Shown here: piece by piece, positions 6,366 to 13,414 of the stretch
How the letters are laid out: each line of letters opens with the position of its first letter
Position numbering within the stretch: position 1 is the first letter of the stretch
Assembly (NCBI GenBank): GCA_018224415.1
Contig: JAGTUZ010000190.1
Coordinates: 1-15,194 of the forward strand
Direction of reading: 5' to 3'
Length of the DNA: 15,194 bases
Origin: Bacteroidota bacterium
GTDB lineage: Bacteria > Bacteroidota > Ignavibacteria > SZUA-365
Notes under the pieces: model-generated
What the model was told of the DNA's origin: nothing
The model's input: only the letters and a program-made list of their open reading frames with translations
Database searches by the model: none
Position numbers and translations under genes: made by a program

Positions 6366-8567
6366 TCAGTACTCGATGGTGCGTTCACGGGTGGGAGTGG
6401 TGTCGGGGCCGGAGGAAGTATGGACGGTGCAGTAGCCCGGGAAGTACTTGCTGTTGACGTACTCGGTGACGGTACGGGGACAGAAAGGATTGGCGAGATT
6501 CTGCGACTCGATGCAGATTTTTTCCTGCGTGATACCCTCGGGCCTGACGAAATCCTTGACCGGCAGCGCGATGCGCTTGTCGCCGTAGACATAATTCATG
6601 AAACGTCCCCAGATCGGGGATGCAGCGACACTGCCCTGTCCGTAGGAGCCGGTGAAGGTGATGCGGCGGTCGTCGAAGCCGGTCCACACGCCGGCCACGA
6701 GGTTCGGTGTGAAACCGATGAACCAGGCATCGGCATAATCCTGCGTGGTGCCTGTCTTGCCGCCTGCGGGACCGCTGAACCAGCGCCGCGTGCCGGAACC
6801 GGTGCCGCCGGCCACGACGGAGCGCAGCATGCTGGCCATGATGAAGGCGGTTTCCTTGCTGAGCACTTCGCGGATTTCGGACACCGTGTTCTCGATCACG
6901 CGTCCGTCTCTGTCTTCGATCCGAACGATGGAATATGGCTTGGCATAGATGCCTTCGTTGGCGAAGGCGCCGTAGGAGGAGATGAGTTGAAGGGGGACCA
7001 CTTCCGAAGTGCCGATGGCGAGCGAAGGATACGGACGCAGTGAGGTCTCGATGCCCATGCGGCGGGCATAGCGCACGACTTCCTCGGCGGGGGCGATCTC
7101 GAGGATGGTTCGGATGGCCACGAGGTTGACCGAGTTCTGCAGGCCGCGGCGGAGACTGTACGTGCCGCCGGTTTCCCCGCCGAAGTTTCGTGGGCGCCAG
7201 GTCGATCCGGACCCGTCATTGAGGTTGATCGGATCGTTCGACACCTGATACGCCGGGGAATAGCCATTGTCGATCGCCACCGTGTAGATGAACGGCTTGA
7301 ACGTGGAGCCCGGCTGGCGGCTGATCTGTGTGACGTGGTTGAGACCGTACCGGAAGTTCATTTCGGCGTTGCCCACCATGGCCTTGATCTCGCCGGTGCG
7401 TGGATCAATGGCGACGAAGCCCACCTGGATGCGCTGCAGTGTCGTTTTCACCGAGTCGACGAATCGGCGGTTCATGCGAAAGCGGATGGCGACGGCGTCG
7501 CGGGCGTCGGAATTCCCGGCGGCCTTGTACTCCGGCGTGGCACGGATGGCCAGGCGCAGGGCGTTGCCGAGGATCGCGCGCCGGGCGGGAGTCTCCCAGT
7601 TCCAGCGCGCGTCGAACTTCTTCTGGAAATCCGCGAGATGCTCCGCCACCGCCCGGTTGGCGTGCTCCTGCATACGGCTGTCGATGGTGGTGTAGACATT
7701 GAGACCGTCGCGGTACAGATTGAACCCGAATTTCTCCGCTTTCTCGCGCAGCTGCTGGCGGACGTATTCAACGAAATGCGGCGCGACGCCGGCGGATGTT
7801 TCGCGAGAGCGGGTTACGATGGAATCCCGCCGGAAACGGGTGTATTCCATTTCCGAAAGGAAGCCCTCGTCAATCATGTTGCGCATCACGGTGTTGCGGC
7901 GGTAGACGGCACCCTGGTAGTTGCGTCGCGGGTCGTAGTGGGTGGGATTGGAGAGCGCGCCGACGAGGAAGGCGCATTCGCTCACGGTCAGGTCTTCCGG
8001 CCGCTTGTCGAAAAACACCGCGGCGGCGGACTGCAGGCCATAGGCGCCGCGTCCGAAGGGCGCGACGTTGAGATACATGATCAAAATCTCGTTTTTTGTA
8101 TAGCGCCGTTCGATCTGCACCGCGGTGAGCATTTCGCGCAGCTTGCGCATGATGGTCACTTCGCGCGTCAGGTACAGCAGGCGTGCGAGCTGCTGGGTGA
8201 TGGTGCTGGCGCCACCTCCCCGGATGGAGAGACTGAAAACGCGGTCGATGACCACGCGGATGACGCCGCGCAGGTCCACGCCCCAGTGGTCGTAGAAGCG
8301 GCGGTCTTCCGTCGCGAGCAGTGCTTCGAGGAAGGGTTGCGGCACGCTGTCGAGAGAAGTCAGGCGCGAACGGTTTTCCTCGAAGAAGCGGTCAATGACG
8401 ATGCCGTCGGAGGAGAACACGCGCGTCGCGTATGGGGGCCGCGGATTCTCGAGTTCCTCGAGCGAGGGGAGCCCCTCGGTCAGCGAGGAGAGGAACAGCC
8501 AGCCGCCGCCGAACACGACGATGATGGGAAGTGCGATGGACCAGAATTTGCGGGGTGTGACATTCAT
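6366..8567 (-). CDS. Class A penicillin-binding protein (PBP1A family)
   Basis: A 733-residue bifunctional murein synthase of the inner membrane: it polymerises lipid II and cross-links the glycan strands. A short cytoplasmic N terminus is followed by one membrane anchor (about residues 10-28). The GT51 transglycosylase domain has E-D-R-R-F-Y-D-H-W-G (catalytic Glu 87), G-G-A-S-T-I-T-Q-Q-L-A-R (118-129), R-K-L-R-E (141-145) and K-N-E-I-L-I-M-Y-L-N (158-167). The transpeptidase domain has S-T-F-K (nucleophile Ser 421), S-V-N (479-481) and K-T-G-T-T (604-608). All catalytic motifs are intact. A tail of about 70 residues follows and has three cysteines. I chose the ATG at 8567 rather than an upstream start at 8657 because it gives the family's normal N terminus and overlaps the lpxH stop as ATGA, a sign of coupled translation. 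The heptamer repeat begins at its stop codon. Confidence 0.96.
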   Translation of the reverse strand: MNVTPRKFWSIALPIIVVFGGGWLFLSSLTEGLPSLEELENPRPPYATRVFSSDGIVIDRFFEENRSRLTSLDSVPQPFLEALLATEDRRFYDHWGVDLRGVIRVVIDRVFSLSIRGGGASTITQQLARLLYLTREVTIMRKLREMLTAVQIERRYTKNEILIMYLNVAPFGRGAYGLQSAAAVFFDKRPEDLTVSECAFLVGALSNPTHYDPRRNYQGAVYRRNTVMRNMIDEGFLSEMEYTRFRRDSIVTRSRETSAGVAPHFVEYVRQQLREKAEKFGFNLYRDGLNVYTTIDSRMQEHANRAVAEHLADFQKKFDARWNWETPARRAILGNALRLAIRATPEYKAAGNSDARDAVAIRFRMNRRFVDSVKTTLQRIQVGFVAIDPRTGEIKAMVGNAEMNFRYGLNHVTQISRQPGSTFKPFIYTVAIDNGYSPAYQVSNDPINLNDGSGSTWRPRNFGGETGGTYSLRRGLQNSVNLVAIRTILEIAPAEEVVRYARRMGIETSLRPYPSLAIGTSEVVPLQLISSYGAFANEGIYAKPYSIVRIEDRDGRVIENTVSEIREVLSKETAFIMASMLRSVVAGGTGSGTRRWFSGPAGGKTGTTQDYADAWFIGFTPNLVAGVWTGFDDRRITFTGSYGQGSVAASPIWGRFMNYVYGDKRIALPVKDFVRPEGITQEKICIESQNLANPFCPRTVTEYVNSKYFPGYCTVHTSSGPDTTPTRERTIEY

Positions 8568-9331
8568 GCGTGGAACGTTTCCTGGTGTCCGTTTCGAATA
8601 GTATGCAGGGCGACGTCTCCGTCGCGGCAGACCGCATAGGTGTAATGGCGTATCCAATCACCGAGGTTGAGGTAGAGTCCGCCGCCGATGGCTTCGCAGC
8701 GTGGCAGATGGCGATGGCCCATGATGACGATGTCGGCACCTGCAGCGATGCGGCGTTCCGCCTCGATCCGCATGCCGTCGTTTTCGCCGAAGTTGCGCCC
8801 GCTGGTGTAGTCGCGGCTGCCGTGAGAGAAGCGGCGCGCGAGGCCGAACCCCAGGTCCGGATGCAGCATGCGGTAGAGACGCTGGGACAGCGGCGAGCGG
8901 AGGACGCGCTTGAGCCGGCGGTAGCCGTCGTCGCGGAGGGCGAGTCCGTCGCCGTGGAACAGGTAGAAATTCAGTCCGTGCGCGGTGAACGCAAGATCGT
9001 GTTCCACGACGCGCACGCCCAGGTCGCTGGAGAAAAATTCGCCTATGGCGAAATCGTGATTGCCAGCGAGATAGGTCACCGCGCTTCCGTCGCGGACCAG
9101 TCCTTCCAGCGCGGCATACAGGCGGTGATAGCCTCGCGGCACGACCGAACGATACTCGTACCAGAAATCGAATAGGTCTCCGACGATGTACAGGTCGGCC
9201 TGTTCGGCGGCGATGTCACGGAGGAGCGCGATTAACAGGCCGAGCTTGCGTGTTTCCTCCTCGGGAGCGCCGACGCCGAGATGCACGTCCGAAACAAAAT
9301 AAAGGGGCCGTATGGAGCGATCATCTGGCAT
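8564..9331 (-). CDS. lpxH: UDP-2,3-diacylglucosamine diphosphatase (LpxH-like)
   Basis: A 255-residue metallophosphoesterase. LpxH cleaves UDP-2,3-diacylglucosamine to lipid X and UMP, the fourth step of lipid A synthesis, at the inner face of the cytoplasmic membrane. The metal-site motifs appear in order: S-D-V-H-L-G (Asp 15, His 17), V-G-D-L-F-D-F-W (Asp 52), L-A-G-N-H-D (Asn 91, His 92), F-H-G-D-G (His 126) and M-G-H-R-H (His 206, His 208). G-D-L-F-D-F-W-Y-E and the R-N-F-G-E-N-D segment fit LpxH-type enzymes better than general phosphoesterases. I chose the ATG at 9331; an ATG at 9373 would add 14 residues without family similarity. The start has no Shine-Dalgarno and sits just behind a candidate promoter. 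It overlaps the penicillin-binding protein gene by 4 nt. Other calcineurin-like phosphatases remain possible but less likely. Confidence 0.82.
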   Translation of the reverse strand: MPDDRSIRPLYFVSDVHLGVGAPEEETRKLGLLIALLRDIAAEQADLYIVGDLFDFWYEYRSVVPRGYHRLYAALEGLVRDGSAVTYLAGNHDFAIGEFFSSDLGVRVVEHDLAFTAHGLNFYLFHGDGLALRDDGYRRLKRVLRSPLSQRLYRMLHPDLGFGLARRFSHGSRDYTSGRNFGENDGMRIEAERRIAAGADIVIMGHRHLPRCEAIGGGLYLNLGDWIRHYTYAVCRDGDVALHTIRNGHQETFHA

Positions 9332-9337
9332 AGCGTT

Positions 9338-9368
9338 CAAAGATGCCGATACGGGTGTGGAATTGCAA
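9338..9368 (-). promoter_or_regulatory. Candidate promoter of the lpxH-PBP operon, near-leaderless
   Basis: On the minus strand, TTG (complement of 9366-9368) is followed after exactly 20 nt by CATCTTTG (complement of 9338-9345), which differs from TAnnTTTG only in the first base. Only 6 nt separate it from the ATG at 9331, so the transcript would have almost no leader. The spacing equals that of the other promoters in this window, but the -7 box is imperfect, so this is tentative. Confidence 0.35.
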
Positions 9369-9591
9369 GGCATAGCGGAGTCGGAGATATGTCAGAGCGC
9401 CAAATCTTTTTCCCGATCTATTGACATTGTGGGGGCAGAGTGCTATTCTATCGCTTGCATTCCCTTGCATCCCCAGGAGGAGAAGACGGGACGGTTCCCA
9501 TTTTTCCAAAAACACACCCATACGAGTCCCAGCCCATCGGCAGGACGTGTGTAGCGCACTGTGCTCGTGCGTACAACCACCCTTCCGTTGC

Positions 9592-9621
9592 TTGACTTTA
9601 CTTGAGGTAAGTCGTAGTTTG
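9592..9621 (+). promoter_or_regulatory. Promoter of the P-domain type IX cargo gene
   Basis: TTG at 9592-9594 (within TTGACT) and TAGTTTG at 9615-9621 are 20 nt apart, the same layout as the other promoters here but with one base instead of two between TA and TTTG. The same bases also read as TTGACT-N17-TAGTTT in the general sigma-70 scheme. A partly symmetric TTACTTGAGGTAA (9598-9610) lies in the spacer and could be an operator. Transcription would start near 9627, about 70 nt before the ATG at 9699. The remaining bases of the 9374-9698 gap hold a tandem 10-bp near-repeat (CTTGCATTCC/CTTGCATCCC, 9454-9473) and nothing else I can name. Confidence 0.5.
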
Positions 9622-9698
9622 TGCTTCAATAGAGAGTTTCCACACAAATTTTCGAAATTCATCACTATTCATCATTCATAACCCCATCGGAGGAATCA

Positions 9699-12377
9699 AT
9701 GAAGGTTGCTAGGCTATCCGCAGCGTTAGTGGCACTCGCTTTCCTGTGTTCCCTGACTGCGAACGCGCAGTTGAACCGGGAATTCGAGTATTTCATGTCC
9801 CCCGGCGCGCCGATCGTCGACTTCAGTACGACCTCAAGTTCGATCGACGTTCCAGACAATTTCACCATCAACTCGTTGTCCGTGCTGGTGGACATCGACC
9901 ATCCTGCCGCGTCCGATCTGACGATCACGCTGTCGGGTCCCACAGGCAACTATACGATCTCGACGCAGAACGGCTTGGCCGGTGCGAACTACGAGAACAC
10001 AATTTTCGACAGCAACCCTGGCCTCGCGATTCCCGGTATGGCCATCAATTCGCCTGCGAACGTCACCGCGTACTTCCGCGGCGTGTACACGCCCGAGAGC
10101 ATGCTGCCGACCGCCGGCACAGGCAAGGGTCTATGGACGATCAACGTCACGGACAATCTGCTTGCCGACAATGGCACGCTCGTCCGCTGGGGTCTGGTTT
10201 TCAATCGCTACGACAACTATCGTGACATCCGCTGGGGTGTCGATCTCAACTTCCTCGGCCAGACCACGCTCAACCCGTTTGGCTACATCGACGACGTCAC
10301 CCTGCTTCCGCCGTACACCGTGCTGGGTCATCGTCCGTTGAACAACCAGGTCAGTGCTGCGGCGTTGTTCCAGCTCAGCCAGACTCCGGGCATCGCCAAC
10401 CTGACCGTCGATCACAAGTATCCCGGTGGTTCGGTCACCAACCTGTTTGATGCCGATATCTCCATTCCGGCGGAAAACGTCTATGCTCCCGTCGTGACGA
10501 GCGGCCTGCAGAGCGGTTGGGGCACGCACGAAGCTACGCTTGATTTCATGATGCGCGGCGATCTGTGGATGAGCCGTCCCGACAACAACTTGAAGGTCGA
10601 GTTCGATGTCACGCCGGGTTCGCTGGCGTATGACAACGGCATTGTGCAGAATACCCTCTATCCGGGTCTCATGGAATGTGACGCCAACGTGTACTTCATC
10701 TATGCGCCGCAGACCATCACCAGTGTGGATATCTGGCAGAGCAGCACCGTCGAGCTCGAGCCCATGGGTTCGACCTCGCGCATGAGCATCAACGTCTGGG
10801 ACGCCAGTACCGGCAGCCTCGTGGCCACCACGGGTCCGCAGATGTTCCCGCCGCAGGGTGACAAGTGGGTTTCCTATCCGTTCTCGCCGCCCGTCACGTT
10901 GCCCGCAGGCGTGTACCGCGTCGGCCTTTGCCTCGATGCCATCGACGGTGCCTCCTTCGGCCCCGGTATCGGCATGGACCAGACCGGCAGCCCCTTCGAG
11001 CCGCTCGGTTTCCTCAGCAAGTATGCGGGCTTCAACCTGCAGCAGTTCTCCTTCGACGGTGGCGCAACCTGGTTCGAGGATGTCTTCCGCGTGTTCAACA
11101 CCAAGATGATCCGCCCGAACTTCGTGCAGCAGTCCGACGTCGGTGTCATCGCCATCAACCAGACCAACGGCCTTGGCGGCCTGCAGGTCCAGGTGACCTT
11201 CGGCGCCTACGCGCATTTCAACTATCTGCCGAACCAGATGACCTTCGGCAAGGTGACTGTGATCGACAACAGCAACGGCAATACCGTGGGCTACCAGGAG
11301 AAGCGCGTGTATCTGACCGCCTCTCCGTACGTCGACACGCAGACCTTCACCTTCGCGCAGCTGACCAGCGGCAACTATACCATCCAGGCCGAGATCGTGC
11401 GCCCGGATGACGAGAACCTGATCAACAACATGTACTCGCGCACCGTGGTGATTCCGTTTGCCCCGATGGCCGTATACTACAATGGCACGCTCCGTCCCTC
11501 GCTGCGTGACCAGATCACTTCGACCTACGCCCAGCAGGGCATCGCCCTCGAGTTCATCGACCGTTCGGTCAACAATGTGACCTTTGATGGCGAGAAAGTG
11601 CTGTGGATCGGCGAGCTTGACAAGGCCACCGCCCAGATGGCTCGTGAATTCGCCATGAACGGCGGTGATTTCAACGTGCTGCCGAATGGCAACGTCAGTG
11701 TCAATCCGCTGACCGACCTCTTTGTGCAGGTCGCCAGTCCGAAGGAAATCGATGCGATGAACCGCGTGCTCGTCGCCCCGGCTGACGTCGAACTGCCGAA
11801 CGCCGCCAACAGCTACATGGTGCAGAGCTTCGCCGATGCCAACAGCCCGGTCATGTCCTTCGGCAAGAACGAGATCGACCGTGACCGCATTGCCACCTTC
11901 TACAGCTGGGTGAAGAACGCCTCTCCCGCAGGTGCCCGTGACCCGCAGAAGAACGTCAGCGTCGAAGGAAACGACGAGGTGCGTGCCGTCGCCGAGCGCG
12001 TCGGTGACCTCGCCGTGGTGAAACTGCTCGTCAAGGATGCCAAGCCGGCCGAGCGCCGCTTCAACGACATCGCGGACGCCAGCAGCTTCGAAGTCACGCA
12101 GAACTACCCGAACCCCTTCAACCCGACAACGAACATCGCCTTCAACGTGCCGGCCGACGCCAACGTCACCGTGCGCGTGTACGACATGCTCGGACGCGAA
12201 GTCGCGACGCTCGTCAGCGGTTTCCAGAACGCCGGCAAGTACATCACGACCTGGGATGCCTCGAACAACCTCGGTCAGACCGTCGCCAGCGGAATCTACC
12301 TGTATCGCATGGAAGCCCAGCCGGTTGACGGCTCGGCAGCCTTCTCCGCGGTCAAGAAGATGGTGCTCACCCGCTAA
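9699..12377 (+). CDS. Secreted P-domain protein with type IX sorting tail
   Basis: An 892-residue exported protein with a strong ribosome-binding site (GGAGGA, about 5 nt before the ATG). Residues 1-23 form a Sec signal peptide with an A-N-A|Q cleavage site. Residues about 35-168 match a proprotein convertase P-domain (PF01483-like): V-P-D-N-F-T-I-N-S-L-S-V-L-V-D-I-D-H, L-T-I-T-L-S-G-P-T-G, and the ending G-K-G-L-W-T-I-N-V-T-D-N with W-G-L-V-F-N. The middle (170-790) is rich in beta-strand patterns and includes a possible jelly-roll section (about 340-420) and a CARDB-like adhesion section (about 465-585); no protease triad is visible. Residues about 797-892 are a type A type IX sorting domain: N-Y-P-N-P-F-N-P-T-T, V-R-V-Y-D-M-L-G-R-E-V-A-T-L, G-I-Y-L-Y-R-M, ending K-K-M-V-L-T-R. 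It is thus sent across the outer membrane, probably to the cell surface. Its codons favour C-ending forms, fitting high expression. It is monocistronic with its own promoter and terminator. The role of the middle is unknown. Confidence 0.93.
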   Translation: MKVARLSAALVALAFLCSLTANAQLNREFEYFMSPGAPIVDFSTTSSSIDVPDNFTINSLSVLVDIDHPAASDLTITLSGPTGNYTISTQNGLAGANYENTIFDSNPGLAIPGMAINSPANVTAYFRGVYTPESMLPTAGTGKGLWTINVTDNLLADNGTLVRWGLVFNRYDNYRDIRWGVDLNFLGQTTLNPFGYIDDVTLLPPYTVLGHRPLNNQVSAAALFQLSQTPGIANLTVDHKYPGGSVTNLFDADISIPAENVYAPVVTSGLQSGWGTHEATLDFMMRGDLWMSRPDNNLKVEFDVTPGSLAYDNGIVQNTLYPGLMECDANVYFIYAPQTITSVDIWQSSTVELEPMGSTSRMSINVWDASTGSLVATTGPQMFPPQGDKWVSYPFSPPVTLPAGVYRVGLCLDAIDGASFGPGIGMDQTGSPFEPLGFLSKYAGFNLQQFSFDGGATWFEDVFRVFNTKMIRPNFVQQSDVGVIAINQTNGLGGLQVQVTFGAYAHFNYLPNQMTFGKVTVIDNSNGNTVGYQEKRVYLTASPYVDTQTFTFAQLTSGNYTIQAEIVRPDDENLINNMYSRTVVIPFAPMAVYYNGTLRPSLRDQITSTYAQQGIALEFIDRSVNNVTFDGEKVLWIGELDKATAQMAREFAMNGGDFNVLPNGNVSVNPLTDLFVQVASPKEIDAMNRVLVAPADVELPNAANSYMVQSFADANSPVMSFGKNEIDRDRIATFYSWVKNASPAGARDPQKNVSVEGNDEVRAVAERVGDLAVVKLLVKDAKPAERRFNDIADASSFEVTQNYPNPFNPTTNIAFNVPADANVTVRVYDMLGREVATLVSGFQNAGKYITTWDASNNLGQTVASGIYLYRMEAQPVDGSAAFSAVKKMVLTR

Positions 12378-12395
12378 TCGCGGCGAGCAGAAATC

Positions 12396-12430
12396 AAAAA
12401 AACCCCGTCCATGTGGACGGGGTTTTTTTT
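12396..12430 (+). terminator. Intrinsic terminator of the P-domain protein gene
   Basis: CCCCGTCC (12403-12410) pairs with GGACGGGG (12415-12422) around an ATGT loop and is followed by eight Ts (12423-12430). Seven As before the stem extend the pairing and give some activity on the other strand. It begins about 20 nt after the stop codon at 12377. Confidence 0.95.
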
Positions 12431-12467
12431 GTGCGCCCGTTCGAGCATCGGAGCCTTCGAACGAGGT

Positions 12468-12516
12468 AAAAAAAACTCGCCCTCTCCCGTTAGTTGGCAC
12501 GCGTGGGAGAGGGCGA
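12468..12516 (-). terminator. Intrinsic terminator of the minus-strand exported protein gene
   Basis: The 12-bp arms TCGCCCTCTCCC (12477-12488) and GGGAGAGGGCGA (12505-12516) are exactly complementary, with a 16-nt loop that contains ACGCGT. Eight As at 12468-12475 become a U-tract after the hairpin on the minus strand, so it ends transcripts that come from higher coordinates. It faces the plus-strand terminator 38 nt away. The only minus-strand gene upstream is the one ending at 12687. Confidence 0.8.
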
Positions 12517-12541
12517 ATTTGTTGCACGGAGGTATTATGCA

Positions 12542-12608
12542 ATCGAATGTTGATTCGATAAAGGTGCTGCGCTTGTAAGGTGCTGCGCTTGTAAGGTGCT
12601 GCGCTTTT
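12542..12608. repeat. Inverted repeat followed by three 16-bp tandem copies
   Basis: ATCGAAT (12542-12548) and ATTCGAT (12553-12559) form a perfect 7-bp inverted repeat with a 4-nt loop. One base later come three contiguous copies of AAGGTGCTGCGCTTGT (12561-12576, 12577-12592, 12593-12608), the third with one G-to-T change. No open reading frame of note uses them. The region 12609-12686 shows nothing further. Confidence 0.9.
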
Positions 12609-12686
12609 GTATGGTCATTGGATCAGGTGTTCGAATTTTACTGGCTATACTGCGTGACCGGGATGGCTGTCCTGCTTGTCCGGGAT

Positions 12687-13112
12687 TCAGCGATTGCCGT
12701 GGGACTTGCCGAGGAGCGTGAGGACGGAAGAATACGTCGGAGTTGCGGGTTCGGAGGCGCGATCGCTGTGTTCGTAGCGGATGTTCCCGGCCGATGCGAC
12801 GAGCTGCATGGTGGCGCCGCCTTCGTGCACTTCGAGATACAGGCCGTGGCTCTCACGGGCATCGAGCACGGCGGTGGCGCCGGTCGATGGGTCGATAAAG
12901 CGGAGTACGTTGTCCTGAATCACGGCATCGAGTTGCAGCCGGTAGTCTGCGACGTACACGGCGCGATCGGTGATGCGTACGGTGCCGTCGCTGGTCTGGC
13001 AAACCATTGTGGTTGCGGTGTTCGGGTTGGTTCCGGTGTCCGGACTCTGGGCCCATGCCATTCCCGCGGCCAGCGGGAGCATCAGCAGCGAGGTGATGGC
13101 TGTTTTCAACAT
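12687..13112 (-). CDS. Small exported protein of unknown function
   Basis: A 141-residue protein with a Sec signal peptide (M-L-K-T-A-I-T-S-L-L-M-L-P-L-A-A-G-M-A-W-A|Q, cleavage after about residue 21). The mature part begins with a Thr/Asn-rich linker and then alternates short strands: V-C-Q-T-S-D-G-T-V-R-I, R-A-V-Y-V-A-D-Y-R-L-Q-L, N-V-L-R-F-I-D, A-T-A-V-L-D-A-R, L-Y-L-E-V-H-E, suggesting a small periplasmic or outer-membrane-facing beta domain. There is no lipobox and no type IX tail. I do not recognise a family. The start at 13112 is chosen because AAGGAG lies 8 nt upstream and the signal peptide begins there; the longer open frame to 13214 is not supported. It has its own promoter (13212-13243) and terminator (12468-12516), so it is probably monocistronic. 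Confidence 0.8.
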   Translation of the reverse strand: MLKTAITSLLMLPLAAGMAWAQSPDTGTNPNTATTMVCQTSDGTVRITDRAVYVADYRLQLDAVIQDNVLRFIDPSTGATAVLDARESHGLYLEVHEGGATMQLVASAGNIRYEHSDRASEPATPTYSSVLTLLGKSHGNR

Positions 13113-13211
13113 GATGCGTTCTCCTTTTTCTCTTGAGCGTCCTGTCGCGGGGATTGTTCGGAGCGGGGGACGCGATTTCTGCACTGCTCCCTGTATATGG
13201 AAATACCATGC

Positions 13212-13243
13212 CAAAATTAAAATTGCATGCTATTGCGCAGAAA
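13212..13243 (-). promoter_or_regulatory. Bacteroidota-type promoter for the small exported protein
   Basis: On the minus strand, TTTC (complement of 13240-13243) is followed after 20 nt by TAATTTTG (complement of 13212-13219), an exact match to TAnnTTTG; the -33 box has one mismatch. Transcription would start near 13206, giving a leader of about 95 nt before the ATG at 13112. The local A+T richness contrasts with the GC-rich surroundings. Confidence 0.6.
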
Positions 13244-13302
13244 CAGGGGGGAAGAAGGCATCCCTGTGAATCAGAGGAACATTTTGTGAACGGGGTTCAC
13301 AG

Positions 13303-13374
13303 AGAAGGGGAGAAGTGGAGAAGTGGAGAAGTGGAGAAGTGGAGAAGTGGAGAAGTGGAGAAGTGGAGATGGGG
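13303..13374. repeat. Octamer tandem repeat, AGAAGTGG
   Basis: Seven perfect contiguous copies of the 8-bp unit AGAAGTGG span 13311-13366, flanked by one degenerate copy on each side (AGAAGGGG at 13303-13310 and AGATGGGG at 13367-13374). The plus strand is almost all purine; the minus strand reads (CCACTTCT)n, without any G. It lies between the stop of the M16 homologue gene and the promoter of the small exported protein gene, both minus-strand. Confidence 0.97.
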
Positions 13375-13388
13375 AGGGTAACCTCCCC
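13371..13388 (-). terminator. Hairpin downstream of the M16 homologue gene
   Basis: GGGGAGG (13371-13377) and CCTCCCC (13382-13388) pair perfectly around a GTAA loop, 26 nt after the stop of the minus-strand M16 homologue gene. No U-tract follows. On the minus-strand transcript the hairpin is followed by the G-free octamer tract. It could help transcription termination or protect the 3' end; this role is inferred. Confidence 0.4.
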
Positions 13389-13414
13389 TGGACAGCGGAA
13401 TGGAGATGAAGGAC

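Noticed and set aside
7335..8639. Open frame of 434 codons on the plus strand opposite the penicillin-binding protein
   Set aside because: The minus-strand frame has all GT51 and transpeptidase motifs; the plus-strand translation has none and shows the typical Ala/Gly/His/Val-rich antisense composition.
8568..8657. Thirty extra N-terminal residues for the penicillin-binding protein
   Set aside because: That extension overlaps lpxH by about 90 nt, is Arg/Pro-rich without family similarity, and the ATG at 8567 gives the normal membrane anchor and an ATGA overlap.
9421..9449. TTGACA-N17-TATTCT, a sigma-70-like promoter on the plus strand
   Set aside because: The -35 box is perfect, but the -10 box matches only 4 of 6 and the site is about 250 nt before the gene. 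The nearer site at 9592-9621 agrees with the promoter pattern of the other genes. I keep it only as a weak alternative.
12438..12463. Hairpin CGTTCGA/TCGAACG between the two terminators
   Set aside because: A 7-bp stem with a 12-nt loop and no U-tract is too weak for a function call beside two strong terminators.
10131..12542. Long open frame of 803 codons on the minus strand opposite the P-domain protein
   Set aside because: It is a shadow of the GC-rich, codon-biased plus-strand gene. Its sequence is low-complexity in His, Val, Asp and Gly, has no recognisable domain, and the plus-strand frame has a signal peptide, P-domain and sorting tail.
12618..13136. Open frame of 172 codons on the plus strand
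   Set aside because: It is antisense to the small exported protein, which has a signal peptide, a Shine-Dalgarno, a promoter and a terminator.
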